From an uncultured Verrucomicrobiota bacterium (lineage in GTDB: Bacteria > Verrucomicrobiota > Verrucomicrobiia > Limisphaerales > UBA8199): a stretch of DNA of 61,236 bases. Location: NCBI GenBank assembly GCA_903873945.1, contig CAIQQM010000191.1:1-61236 (forward strand), in the 5' to 3' direction. A program made the translations under genes and the position numbers. The notes under the pieces were generated by a model. That model was not told where the DNA came from. It worked only from the letters and a program-made list of their open reading frames with translations, and made no database searches. This document shows, piece after piece, positions 45,061 to 52,944 of the stretch (positions within the stretch are counted from its first letter, which is position 1; every line of letters begins with the position of its first letter).

Positions 45061-46110
45061 TTACACCAACCCTGAGGTCTCCGGAAAGCCGCACATGATG
45101 TTCATGCTTTGCACCGCCTGGCCGCTGGCCCCTTTAACAAGGTTATCCTCCGCGCTCATCACGATCAACCGACCCGTCCGAGAATCAAGACGCCAGGCGA
45201 TTTCAATCACATTGGTGCCAACGACGTTCTTTGTATCCGGCAGCGCCTTGCCATCGAGGAGGCGCACGAAAGCTTCCGTGCCGTATGCGGCCTGATAGCA
45301 GGCGTTCAAACGCTCGAGGGTTGAAGCTGGCGAGCCGGAAGTGGCCGGTTCGAGATACAACGTCGTGAGAATTCCGCGATTGACGGGGATCAGGTGCGGC
45401 GTGAATTGCAGCGTCACCGGCGTCCCGGCGGCAAGAGCGAGTTCCTGCTCAATCTCCGAAAGATGCCGGTGCTTCGGCACGCCATACGGCCTTGCACTTT
45501 CGTTACATTCCACGAAAAGATAATCCAGCTCAGCCTTACGGCCGGCGCCGCTGACGCCGCTAAGCGAGTCTGCGATCATGCCGGCGGATCTTACCAGGCC
45601 CGCCCTCAATAGCGGCACGGTGGGCAGCAGAATACTCGTCGGGTAACAGCCCGGTGACGCAATGAGCGAGGCTTTCCTAATTTCAGCGCGGTAGATTTCT
45701 GGCAGACCGTAAACCGCATCCTTCAGCAGTTCCGGCGCGGGATGCTCGTGCGCGTAAAATTCCTTGTACACCACGGCGCTCCGGACCCGGAAGTCCGCGC
45801 TGAGGTCAATGACGCGACAGCCCTGCTTGAGCAGCGGCACGGCGAACTCCGCCGCCACACCGTGCGGCAATGCCAGGAAAACGACCTCGGCCTCTTTGGC
45901 GAGCAACTCGGCCTTTGGCTCGCTGAAGCGAAGCGTCTTGGCGCGCGGGTGATGGGCGAATTTCGGAAAGACCTGGGCGAGGGTCTGCCCCGCGTATTGG
46001 CGCGAGGTGACTGCCGCCAGCTCTGTATACGAATGCGAGAGCAGCAATCGAACGAGTTCTTCGCCCGAGTAACCGCTGGCACCAACGATCGCAACTTTTT
46101 TCATAGTCAT
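45061..46110 (-). CDS. argC: N-acetyl-gamma-glutamyl-phosphate reductase
   Basis: A 349-residue NADPH-dependent reductase. The nucleotide loop is VAIVGASGYSGEELVRLL, and the catalytic cysteine is C155 in SPGCYPTSILL. The TPHLIPVNRGILTTLYL segment is the usual substrate region. Two ATGs (46110 and 46104) are possible starts, differing by two residues. It is the first gene of the arginine cluster; the rplM-rpsI terminator lies immediately upstream, so the cluster should have its own promoter in the 137-base gap, where I see no strong consensus. Confidence 0.95.
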   Translation of the reverse strand: MTMKKVAIVGASGYSGEELVRLLLSHSYTELAAVTSRQYAGQTLAQVFPKFAHHPRAKTLRFSEPKAELLAKEAEVVFLALPHGVAAEFAVPLLKQGCRVIDLSADFRVRSAVVYKEFYAHEHPAPELLKDAVYGLPEIYRAEIRKASLIASPGCYPTSILLPTVPLLRAGLVRSAGMIADSLSGVSGAGRKAELDYLFVECNESARPYGVPKHRHLSEIEQELALAAGTPVTLQFTPHLIPVNRGILTTLYLEPATSGSPASTLERLNACYQAAYGTEAFVRLLDGKALPDTKNVVGTNVIEIAWRLDSRTGRLIVMSAEDNLVKGASGQAVQSMNIMCGFPETSGLV

Positions 46111-46193
46111 TCGTCCTTAATCTCTGGTCCATCATCGGTCGTCGCACCGGAACCGTATTGGCTGCCGACTGCAAATGGCCGGACACGGATACC

Positions 46194-46227
46194 AAAACAA
46201 AAACCCCGCCGGATTTAACCAGCGGGG
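46194..46227 (-). terminator. Rho-independent terminator of rplM-rpsI
   Basis: On the minus strand a 9-bp GC-rich stem (46227-46219 with 46212-46204, one G-U pair) with a 6-base loop is followed by a run of T interrupted by one G (46203 down to 46194). It begins 20 bases after the rpsI stop, so it ends the ribosomal-protein transcript before argC. Confidence 0.85.
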
Positions 46228-46247
46228 CTTGAAAATTTCCAGCACGA

Positions 46248-46658
46248 TTAACGCTTGCTGTATTGGAAACGTTTGCGTGCGCCCGGCTGGCCGTATTTCT
46301 CGCGCTCTCTCATTCGCGAATCGCGGGTGAGCAAGCCCTCGGACTTCAGCAAAGGCCGAAAATTCGCGTCCAGCGTGAGCAGCGCCCGCGCCAAGCCATG
46401 ACGCACCGCGCCAGCCTGGCCATTGGGACCGCCGCCGGTCACCGTCACTTGCACATCGTATTTACCCGTCGTGCCCGTCACGGTCAGCGGTTGCGTCGCC
46501 GCTGCCCGCAGCGTTTCAACCGGGAAATAGTTCTCAAATGGCCGACCGTTAATGACAATTTTACCTGAGCCGGAGGCCAAGCGCACTCGCGCGACAGCGG
46601 TCTTGCGGCGGCCGGTTCCGATGTATTGCGGGGATTTCGGTTCTTTGACTTTAGTCAT
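46248..46658 (-). CDS. rpsI: 30S ribosomal protein S9
   Basis: A 136-residue ribosomal protein with the S9 signature [20 protein letters not shown] and the C-terminal basic tail ending KRFQYSKR, which reaches into the decoding centre. [14 protein letters not shown] is at the N-terminus. It follows rplM by 33 bases, the conserved rplM-rpsI pair found across bacteria, and is ended by a rho-independent terminator. Confidence 0.98.
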   Translation of the reverse strand: MTKVKEPKSPQYIGTGRRKTAVARVRLASGSGKIVINGRPFENYFPVETLRAAATQPLTVTGTTGKYDVQVTVTGGGPNGQAGAVRHGLARALLTLDANFRPLLKSEGLLTRDSRMREREKYGQPGARKRFQYSKR

Positions 46659-46691
46659 ACTTGGAAAATTGATGGTTGAAAGACGGAGCCC

Positions 46692-47126
46692 CTACTTCGC
46701 GACCCCCAGCGTTTCAGGTTGTTGTGCGGCGTGGGGATGCTGGTTGCCCTTGTAAACTTTCAGCTTGGTCATCAGCACCCGGCCAAGGCGGTTCTTGGGG
46801 ACCATGCCCCGCACCGCATGGGTTATAAGCTTCTCGGGTGTCTTGGCGCGAACCTGCGCGACCGTTCGGTACTTCTCGCCGCCTTTCCAGCCGGAATAGC
46901 TCATGAACTCCTTGTCGGTCTCCTTCTTGCCAGTGAGCACGACCTTTTCGGCGTTGATGACCACCACAAAATCGCCCGCATCCATGTGCGGCGTGTAAAC
47001 CGGCTTATTCCGCCCCCGCAAAATGTTTGCGATTTGCACCGCCAGACGGCCCAGCACGGCGCCATTGGCGTCAACCACATGCCACTTACGTTGGTCTAAA
47101 TTCACTTTCGGCAAATGCGTTTTCAT
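46692..47126 (-). CDS. rplM: 50S ribosomal protein L13
   Basis: A 144-residue ribosomal protein. WHVVDANGAVLGRLAVQIA and GDFVVVINAEKVVLTGKK are conserved, and the signature AVRGMVPKNRLGRVLMTKLKVY is complete. The gene begins the rplM-rpsI operon. An AGGA Shine-Dalgarno-like sequence lies about nine bases before the ATG, and a good promoter sits further upstream. Confidence 0.98.
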   Translation of the reverse strand: MKTHLPKVNLDQRKWHVVDANGAVLGRLAVQIANILRGRNKPVYTPHMDAGDFVVVINAEKVVLTGKKETDKEFMSYSGWKGGEKYRTVAQVRAKTPEKLITHAVRGMVPKNRLGRVLMTKLKVYKGNQHPHAAQQPETLGVAK

Positions 47127-47152
47127 CTCAAATCCTGATCAAAAGAGGGTTG

Positions 47153-47180
47153 AAACTACCAAACAAACCGCCCAAGTCAA
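47153..47180 (-). promoter_or_regulatory. Promoter of rplM-rpsI
   Basis: On the minus strand, TTGACT (47180-47175), a 16-base spacer and TAGTTT (47158-47153) form a plausible sigma-70 promoter ahead of rplM, giving a leader of about 20 bases. Confidence 0.6.
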
Positions 47181-47266
47181 CTGGCTTTTGGACATTTCGC
47201 CTGTTTTAAGCCAAAATAAATTGTTTTCTGCGGGGACAACCGGTTAAATCTGCCTCCATCGTGGGA

Positions 47267-47794
47267 ATGAGACCAGCGAATTCCATCCTCCGGAGCCCAA
47301 GCCGCCGCATCGCCGCCATCGCTCTGCTCGTGATTGCGCTCGACCAGGTGACGAAACAAATCGTCCTCCGCTTCCTAGGCTATTCGGAAGAAAAAGTCGT
47401 GCTCGCGGGCTTCTTCAAATTCGTCCATTGGGGCAATACCGGCGCCGCCTGGAGCCTTTTCCGCGGCAACAACATGCCGCTCGCGGTCATTGCCCTGATC
47501 GCTCTCGTTGTCCTGTTTTTCAGCCGTCACCATTTTGACTCGCACACTTTGCTCGGTCAGGTCGCCTTTGGCCTCATCTTCGGCGGCATTGTGGGCAACC
47601 TCATCGACCGCCTGCGAGTCGGGCATGTCATTGATTTTATTTATTTCTACCTCCAGCAACGCGGCGGCGGCGAAGTTGGTTTCCCGGCTTTTAATATTGC
47701 TGACAGCGCCATCTGCATCGGCGTCGGTTTGGTCTTCCTCATAACCTGGAAAAGTGAGCGCGCACCCGAGACCCCCGTAGCGGGCGAGCCGTAG
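47267..47794 (+). CDS. lspA: Lipoprotein signal peptidase LspA
   Basis: A 175-residue aspartic membrane protease that removes signal peptides from prolipoproteins. Four membrane helices are visible. The catalytic aspartates are in [16 protein letters not shown] and [11 protein letters not shown], and [11 protein letters not shown] at the N-terminus is conserved. The ATG at 47267 is chosen over a GTG six bases upstream. The stop (TAG at 47792-47794) almost touches the start of the RluD-like gene, giving the common lspA-rluD arrangement. Confidence 0.95.
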   Translation: MRPANSILRSPSRRIAAIALLVIALDQVTKQIVLRFLGYSEEKVVLAGFFKFVHWGNTGAAWSLFRGNNMPLAVIALIALVVLFFSRHHFDSHTLLGQVAFGLIFGGIVGNLIDRLRVGHVIDFIYFYLQQRGGGEVGFPAFNIADSAICIGVGLVFLITWKSERAPETPVAGEP

Positions 47795-47796
47795 TG

Positions 47797-48735
47797 ATGT
47801 CCCTTCGCACCGAAGTCCTGACTATCGAAAAATCCCTCCCCTCCGGGCGGCTCGACACCTGGCTGCGCGGTAAATTCCCGGCTGTCTCCCGTGGAACCTT
47901 TCAAAGGCTCATTGAAGACGGCCACGTTCAAGTCAATGGATGCGCCGTCAAACCAACCCACACTCCCCGTGCCGGCGAACAAGTCGAGGTACGCTGGCCC
48001 GAGCCGCGTCCGGCGGTGGCCCAGCCGGAGGACATGCCGCTCGACATTTTATATGAGGATGACGCCCTACTCGTCCTGAACAAGCCTGCCGGACTCGTCG
48101 TTCATCCTGCCGGCGGTCACGAGGAACACACGCTCGTCAACGCGCTCCTGCACCATTGCGCCGGGAACCTGAGCGGCATCGGCGGCGTCGCCCGCCCGGG
48201 CATCGTGCACCGGCTCGACAAAGAAACCAGCGGCTGCCTTGTTGTCGCCAAGAACGATGACACCCACCTGGCTCTTTCCACCCAGTTCGCCAGCCGCAAG
48301 GTGAGCAAGATTTACAATGCCATCGTCTGCGGTGAACCCCAGCGGGACCACGGCGAAATTCATGCCGCCATCGCCCGCCATGCCTCCCATCGCAAACGCA
48401 TGGCGGTGGATGATGAGCGCGGGCGCGAGGCGAGGACGACCTATCGTGTCCTTGAACGGCTGCGCGGCTCCACACTCGTCGAAGCCGTCCTTCACACCGG
48501 ACGCACTCACCAGATCCGTGTCCATTTCCAGTTCCTGGGCTATCCGCTCGTGGGCGATACCACCTATGGGAACCGGCAAAACCAGCACTTGTCCGACCTG
48601 ACCCATTACACCGCCCCGCGCCAGATGCTGCACGCCTGTCAGTTGTCTTTCATCCATCCGCGAACCGGCCAACTCATGACCTTCAAAGCGCCGCATCCGG
48701 CGGATTTTCTGGAGGCCCTCTCAGCCTTGCGCTAA
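47797..48735 (+). CDS. rluD: RluD-type pseudouridine synthase
   Basis: A 312-residue enzyme with an N-terminal S4 RNA-binding domain (SGRLDTWLRGKFPAVSRGTF, then GHVQVNGCAVKPTHTPRAG). The catalytic domain includes LYEDDALLVLNKPAGLVVHP and the active aspartate in HRLDKETSGCLVVAKN. GRTHQIRVHFQFLGYPLVGD is conserved. Homologues modify helix 69 of 23S rRNA. It is directly downstream of lspA, so both are co-expressed. A GTG at 47794 overlaps the lspA stop and is an alternative start. Confidence 0.92.
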   Translation: MSLRTEVLTIEKSLPSGRLDTWLRGKFPAVSRGTFQRLIEDGHVQVNGCAVKPTHTPRAGEQVEVRWPEPRPAVAQPEDMPLDILYEDDALLVLNKPAGLVVHPAGGHEEHTLVNALLHHCAGNLSGIGGVARPGIVHRLDKETSGCLVVAKNDDTHLALSTQFASRKVSKIYNAIVCGEPQRDHGEIHAAIARHASHRKRMAVDDERGREARTTYRVLERLRGSTLVEAVLHTGRTHQIRVHFQFLGYPLVGDTTYGNRQNQHLSDLTHYTAPRQMLHACQLSFIHPRTGQLMTFKAPHPADFLEALSALR

Positions 48736-48748
48736 ATGAGCGAGCTTT

Positions 48749-49567
48749 TTGCCGCTATCAATTGATGCGATTGTGGAAAAGCTGTTTGAGATCGTTTACG
48801 AAGACGACGAGTTGCTGGTAATCAACAAGCCAGCCGGCCTGGTTTGTCATCCGACCAAGACGGATGGGTATTCCAGTTTGATCAGCCGGGCGCGGCTTTA
48901 CCTGGGCGCGGGCTCGCACCCGCAGTTGGTGAACCGGCTGGACCGCGAAACCAGCGGGGTGACACTTGTAGCCAAACGTGAGGATGCGGCGCGCGAACTG
49001 CGCCGGATCTGGGAAAACCGGCTGGTGGAAAAGGAATATGTGGCCGTAACGCATGGGCATGTGCGCGAGAGCCACGGCGTCATCGATGCGCCGCTGGGCA
49101 AGGACGAGCAGAGCCGGGTGGCGATCAAGGATTGTGTGCGGGCGGATGGCGCTTCGGCGCGGACCGAGTATTGGGTGATGGAAAGAATGAGCATCGAGGC
49201 CGGAAGCCGGTGGCCTGAAGCCGGGAATCAAGCCACAGCGGAGCAGCAATTGCCAATTGCCGGGCGCCGGTTGCCAACCACCATCCTCCGCGTGCAACCT
49301 CACACGGGACGGAAGCACCAGATCCGGATCCACCTGGCGCACATCGGCCATCCGATCGTCGGCGACAAAATTTACGGTGGCGATGAGACTTTGTACCTGG
49401 CGTTCGTGGAGAGCCGTCTGACAGCGGAACAACAACAATGCCTGATTCTCCCGAATCACGCTTTGCATGCCCGCGAGGTGCGGTTCCCGTGGCGCGGCGG
49501 GAGAACGGTTTTTCGCGCCGAACCCGGGGCGGGTTTTCCATGCCTTTGTCCGCAATCCGCAGCTTAG
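48749..49567 (+). CDS. RluA-family pseudouridine synthase with internal insertion
   Basis: A 272-residue synthase without an S4 domain. The active-site region is NRLDRETSGVTLVAKR, and IVYEDDELLVINKPAGLVCHP and GRKHQIRIHLAHIGHPIVGDKIYGG are family motifs. Between WVMERM and TTILRVQPHTG about 30 residues (IEAGSRWPEAGNQATAEQQL..) are inserted where relatives have a tight turn; their DNA is built of GCCGG- and TTGCC-rich short repeats. The start is a TTG at 48749 or a GTG at 48773; neither is certain. It follows the RluD-type gene by 13 bases, a third pseudouridine synthase within 10 kb. Confidence 0.82.
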   Translation: MPLSIDAIVEKLFEIVYEDDELLVINKPAGLVCHPTKTDGYSSLISRARLYLGAGSHPQLVNRLDRETSGVTLVAKREDAARELRRIWENRLVEKEYVAVTHGHVRESHGVIDAPLGKDEQSRVAIKDCVRADGASARTEYWVMERMSIEAGSRWPEAGNQATAEQQLPIAGRRLPTTILRVQPHTGRKHQIRIHLAHIGHPIVGDKIYGGDETLYLAFVESRLTAEQQQCLILPNHALHAREVRFPWRGGRTVFRAEPGAGFPCLCPQSAA

Positions 49568-49640
49568 CAGTCATAACCACTTAGCTTCGGCTTAGAACTG
49601 AGTGAACGGCAGACAAGAAGCAGCGGAGCGAACGGGCGCG

Positions 49641-49680
49641 GTACACCCGGGTACACTTTTGTACACCGGGGTACACCGAA
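49641..49680. repeat. Four tandem 10-bp GTACAC repeats
   Basis: GTACACCCGG, GTACACTTTT, GTACACCGGG and GTACACCGAA follow each other with an exact 10-base period, so the GTACAC cores lie on one face of the helix. They lie between the RluA-type gene and the 3' end of the terminase gene and are followed by an AT-rich AAAATTTT stretch. A protein-binding array or an element boundary is possible. Confidence 0.75.
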
Positions 49681-49703
49681 ATTAAAATTTTGGGGGTTTG
49701 ACA

Positions 49704-51134
49704 TCAGAGGCCTCGGAGTTTCCGTTCATAGATTTGCTGGGGTCGGCTGGCGACCAGGTATCGCAGCGCATCCGCCGCGTCATCGCCGCCGATGCCGTCG
49801 TCGTCGGGATCGACTTTGAGCACGTCCTCGGGACGGGCGGGGTCATGCTGGAGGGAAGGCAAGCAATCAATGAGACGGGCGCAGCGGCGATGGAAAAATA
49901 TCCGCGGCGCGACGGAAGCGGCCGGGTCGCCGAGGCGTTTGAGGACTGCAGCCCAGCCATTGACGCGGTCCATGCAGGCCGGGCGCAGGGAAATGCCGAG
50001 GTCAGAGTAGTGTTTGGCGATGGAGGCGCCGTCGCTTTGGCGCGCGAAGACATCGGTACCGGCGACGAAACGCCTGAGCACAGCCGAGTAGCGCCCCTGA
50101 AGGGTGACGTGATGACGCTGGAGCATGGCCTTGATGGCTTTGGCGTGACGTTCCGGCACCCAGTTTCGCTGAGCATGCTCATCCACCACAAAGAGGTTGC
50201 CGTCGCTGTCGAAACAGCCGAGCAGGGCGACGGTGTAATGGTGGAAGCCATAATCGAGGGCGGCGAACCATTCGACGCCGCGCGCGTCCGAGAAGTCGTC
50301 AATGACATGCGCCTCGCGCCGGAAGTTGGTAAAGAACTGGCCGGCGGCGATGTCCCAGTCGCCATCGCGCCAGGCGCGCTTTTGCCAGCCGGTGAGGCCG
50401 TCGAGGATGTCGCGGTATTCGGCATTGGTGAAGCAATTGTCGTTGAGGGTGGCGGGGATGAAGCGGGTAGTGGATTCGGCGCGTTGCTGGAAGGGAACGA
50501 TGTATTTAGTGCGGTACCAGGCGTGGCCGACACCGCCGGGGTTGGTCGTGGAGTAAACGCGGGGTCGCCAGGGCCGGCCGTCGCGCGCGACCTTGGAAGT
50601 GCGGCAGCAAGTGACGATGTCGTGGTACTTGCGGGAGGTCAGAGTGGTGGCTTCTTCAATGCCAATGACGTCGTATTCGAGGCCGAGATAGGCATCAATA
50701 TCTTTCTCACATTGGAAGTGGCCGGTGAAGATGCGGGAACCATTGGGAAAAGTGAGGAGGCCGCGTGACGGGGTAAAGCAATGAGACAGCCGGGGGAACA
50801 AGCGGCGGCGGAGGTCTTCGAAGCTTTCGAGATTGGACTTGCCGACCTTGCGGAGCAGAAGGCATTTGATGTCCGGGAACCGCTGGCAATCATCGATGCC
50901 CATCTGAGCGAGGAGCCAAAAGGATTTGCCACCGCCGCGGGCACCGCCGAAGCCGACAGCGACGGGACCGTCGGTTTGATCGCAGAGACGGGCGGCGGCG
51001 CTGGCGGCCAGTTGTTTCGGTTGGAGGAGGACGCCAGCGCGGATGAAGTTGAGCATTTGGTCCCGAGGGCAGCCGGCGGAACAGGCGGCGGCGGCGAAGT
51101 GGTCGGGCCCGGATGAGGGATAGAGGCTGGGCAT
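49704..51134 (-). CDS. Phage terminase large subunit
   Basis: A 476-residue DNA-packaging motor. The ATPase has Walker A GGARGGGKS at 63-71, Walker B YDVIGIEEA at 154-162 and the coupling segment YSTTNPGGVGHAWY. The C-terminal nuclease domain has the RNase H-like aspartate D294 in WFAALDYGF, and further acidic residues in GIGGDDAADALRYL. All motor and nuclease landmarks look intact, so it is not a decayed remnant. The ATG at 51134 lies seven bases after the small-subunit stop and is preferred to a TTG further up. No portal, capsid or tail genes are next to it. Confidence 0.9.
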   Translation of the reverse strand: MPSLYPSSGPDHFAAAACSAGCPRDQMLNFIRAGVLLQPKQLAASAAARLCDQTDGPVAVGFGGARGGGKSFWLLAQMGIDDCQRFPDIKCLLLRKVGKSNLESFEDLRRRLFPRLSHCFTPSRGLLTFPNGSRIFTGHFQCEKDIDAYLGLEYDVIGIEEATTLTSRKYHDIVTCCRTSKVARDGRPWRPRVYSTTNPGGVGHAWYRTKYIVPFQQRAESTTRFIPATLNDNCFTNAEYRDILDGLTGWQKRAWRDGDWDIAAGQFFTNFRREAHVIDDFSDARGVEWFAALDYGFHHYTVALLGCFDSDGNLFVVDEHAQRNWVPERHAKAIKAMLQRHHVTLQGRYSAVLRRFVAGTDVFARQSDGASIAKHYSDLGISLRPACMDRVNGWAAVLKRLGDPAASVAPRIFFHRRCARLIDCLPSLQHDPARPEDVLKVDPDDDGIGGDDAADALRYLVASRPQQIYERKLRGL

Positions 51135-51141
51135 GGCGAGT

Positions 51142-51822
51142 TCAGGGGTGAGATTGAAGAGGGGCCGTGTTTGGAGCAGACGCAGCCAGAGCAACGGGCG
51201 GCTGGGCGTAGGCTTTGTTGAGAGCGGCGGCGAGTTCCATCTGGAGCGGTGCCAGGACAGGCTCCTGCGGACCGGTATCGCCGCTCAGGGCCTGGCGGGC
51301 GATCCGGGAGGAGATTTGCAACGCACGAGCAACCTGAGCCAGCGTCATTTTTTCCACATCCCGGTCGCCGAAACTTTCGAGAAAGCATTGCACGGTGGCG
51401 TGGAGTTTTTGGGCCACAGCCCATTCCTGCTCGCGATATTCGGCGGTGCGTCGAGCCCAATCCGCGGACTGTTTCGCGCGCAAGGCGGCCTCGGTTTCGG
51501 CTTGTTGCTGGAGGAGGCCGGAGTTAAAGGACTGAATTCGGTCGCGCCAATGGAACCGGCTGGACCACTTCTTGAGGGTATCGGGCTTCTCGGCGAGCTG
51601 GTCGGCAACGGCCTGAAGGGAGCGGGCGTGGCCGAGGCCAAAGAAAGCCATGAAGGCGCTGAAGGCGCGCGGAGTTTCACCGGGGAACAAGGGAAACACC
51701 GGTTGAGGGTCCGCCGGAAACGGGGCAGGCTCCGAGGAGATATCGGCGATCAGCGAGGGAGCGGGTTTGGTTTCGACCGCATGCGGGTCCGTGTTTTTTG
51801 GGGTTATGGCAAGCTGTATCAT
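51142..51822 (-). CDS. Terminase small subunit-like DNA-binding protein
   Basis: A 226-residue protein. The middle region AFSAFMAFFGLGHARSLQAV and QLAEKPDTLKKWSSRFHWRDRI has the HTH arrangement of phage small terminases of the phBC6A51/gpNu1 kind. A helical, Gln/Ala-rich region follows, suited to oligomerisation, and a second helix-turn-helix-like segment (TLAQVARALQISSRIARQAL). It is immediately upstream of the large subunit. Its start codon overlaps the palindrome at 51814, so the XRE regulator may block it. The first 45 residues are Pro-rich and the start could be lower. Confidence 0.75.
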   Translation of the reverse strand: MIQLAITPKNTDPHAVETKPAPSLIADISSEPAPFPADPQPVFPLFPGETPRAFSAFMAFFGLGHARSLQAVADQLAEKPDTLKKWSSRFHWRDRIQSFNSGLLQQQAETEAALRAKQSADWARRTAEYREQEWAVAQKLHATVQCFLESFGDRDVEKMTLAQVARALQISSRIARQALSGDTGPQEPVLAPLQMELAAALNKAYAQPPVALAASAPNTAPLQSHP

Positions 51823-51827
51823 ATAAT
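51798..51827 (+). promoter_or_regulatory. Probable promoter of the XRE regulator
   Basis: TTGGGG (51798-51803), an 18-base spacer and a perfect TATAAT (51822-51827) form a rightward promoter for the XRE gene, with a leader of about 135 bases. The -10 box sits in the spacer of the palindrome at 51814-51837. Confidence 0.6.
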
Positions 51828-51837
51828 ATTGATACAG
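51814..51837. promoter_or_regulatory. Operator-like inverted repeat around the -10 box
   Basis: CTGTATCA (51814-51821) and TGATACAG (51830-51837) are perfect inverted 8-bp arms with an 8-base spacer, TATAATAT. It brackets the -10 of the XRE promoter and covers the terS start codon, a layout expected for a self-regulating repressor site. Confidence 0.7.
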
Positions 51838-51881
51838 TAAACTATTTTAGTTGCGCAAGCAAGGGGATGAATGTAATTTAC

Positions 51882-51894
51882 TTGTATGATACAA
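51882..51894. promoter_or_regulatory. Second operator-like palindrome
   Basis: TTGTATGATACAA is a perfect 13-bp palindrome with a central G. It shares the TGTAT/ATACA half-sites with the palindrome at 51814, which supports binding by the same protein. Confidence 0.65.
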
Positions 51895-51971
51895 CTCGGA
51901 GGCGGTGACGGGGAGCAGGGGGCAAGCAACCCGTGAGCAGTAAACAATGAACAGTTAACAGTGACCAAGCT

Positions 51972-52649
51972 ATGAAAACGAAAGCGAACCAAGCGATCCG
52001 GGAACTCCGGAAAACCATCGGGCAAACGCAGGGCGAATTTGCGGCCATGATTGGCGCCTCGAAGGATGCCGTCGCGAGCTGGGAAACCGGGCGGAACAAG
52101 TTGTCGGACCAATTTGCGCGGCGCATGGCGTTCGCCACGGGGGTGGACGAGGATGAGCTGCTGCGCGGGCGGGGCCCGCTGACCTGCTACGTGCCATACA
52201 CCGGCCACGAGCCTTTCACCGCGGCGGCGTTCGAGCGCTACCGGGGCACCTACTGGGGGCGTTCCGATGATAAATCGGCACAGCGGCACTACAAGAATTG
52301 CGCAGACGCGCTGTGGCTTCTGTTCATGGCGGCGGCGCGTCCGGGCGGCGGCAAAATCCGGCATCGGCTGCCCGGGGTGCTCGACTCGTTCATCCAATGG
52401 TGCCAGCGGACGCGGGAGGATTTTCTACTGGAGCCACAGATCGAGGATCAGCTTCGGCAACGGAAATCCAAGCTGGTGTTGAGCCGCAGCTACGGGCAAT
52501 GGCGGGCGATGCAGAAGGAGGATCCGAAGGTGATCCGGCTGATGGGTTTCAAGGACGATCCGCGGAAAGACGACGAGGAGGAGCTGTGTCTGGAAGCAGA
52601 CACCATCCCCATATGGAGGCCGGGATATCCGATGCGTGGGCCGAAGTGA
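51972..52649 (+). CDS. XRE-family helix-turn-helix regulator
   Basis: A 225-residue protein. Residues about 8-65 form a Cro/CI-type helix-turn-helix (QAIRELRKTIGQTQGEFAAM, GASKDAVASWETGRNKLSDQ). The rest is unlike known repressors: it lacks a LexA-type protease domain and shows helical segments such as SAQRHYKNCADALWLLFMAA and FIQWCQRTREDFLLEP. It is divergent from the terminase genes, with palindromes in between. It probably controls itself and terS-terL. Activation versus repression cannot be decided. Confidence 0.8.
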   Translation: MKTKANQAIRELRKTIGQTQGEFAAMIGASKDAVASWETGRNKLSDQFARRMAFATGVDEDELLRGRGPLTCYVPYTGHEPFTAAAFERYRGTYWGRSDDKSAQRHYKNCADALWLLFMAAARPGGGKIRHRLPGVLDSFIQWCQRTREDFLLEPQIEDQLRQRKSKLVLSRSYGQWRAMQKEDPKVIRLMGFKDDPRKDDEEELCLEADTIPIWRPGYPMRGPK

Positions 52650-52676
52650 AGCGTGGCGGGCGGGCGGCAATCAGTG

Positions 52677-52722
52677 AACAGTGACCGATGACCGGGCAAT
52701 GAAACCGAAAGCCACGGATTAA
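52677..52722 (+). repeat. Degraded copy of the XRE gene start
   Basis: AACAGTGACC (52677-52686) and an ATGAAACCGAAAGCC start at 52699 resemble AACAGTGACC (51957-51966) and ATGAAAACGAAAGCG at the XRE start (51972). The second frame, MKPKATD, ends at 52722. The similarity is short and may be a minor duplication. Confidence 0.45.
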
Positions 52723-52757
52723 ACACGGATTTTTAGCCACAGATTTCACAGAGTCGA
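52712..52757. repeat. CCACGGATT/CCACAGATT short repeat cluster
   Basis: Imperfect units CCACGGATTAAA, CACGGATTTTTAG and CCACAGATTTCA with a period of about 12-13 bases. Similar CCACAGATT elements recur at 55255-55305. Such 12-bp intergenic repeats are, to my knowledge, common in Verrucomicrobiota. Confidence 0.6.
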
Positions 52758-52944
52758 AGTTCGACTTCCCATCACAGACGGGGAAAAGGAACTTGGGATT
52801 CAACATGGATTGAAGTCCGGTTTCTGGCCGGGCGGCAGGGATGCCGCCGGCTACGGCAGGCCGGAAGCCCGCCGCTACTCATTTGCGTCGACTGACGGGC
52901 GGCTACGAGGGGTTAAGCGGAAGCTCGCGCCGACGTCAGAGGTG

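Noticed and set aside
49698..50768. 356-residue plus-strand frame opposite the terminase gene
   Set aside because: It is antisense to the terminase ATPase and nuclease motifs and shows only Val/Ala/Gly-rich low-information sequence.
51133..51840. 235-residue plus-strand frame opposite terS
   Set aside because: It is the antisense frame of the small terminase gene with Gly/Arg-rich composition; the minus-strand frame has a helix-turn-helix and the correct operon position.
52700..52760. CRISPR array
   Set aside because: The units are about 12 bases, imperfect and without spacers of constant length; no cas gene is present.
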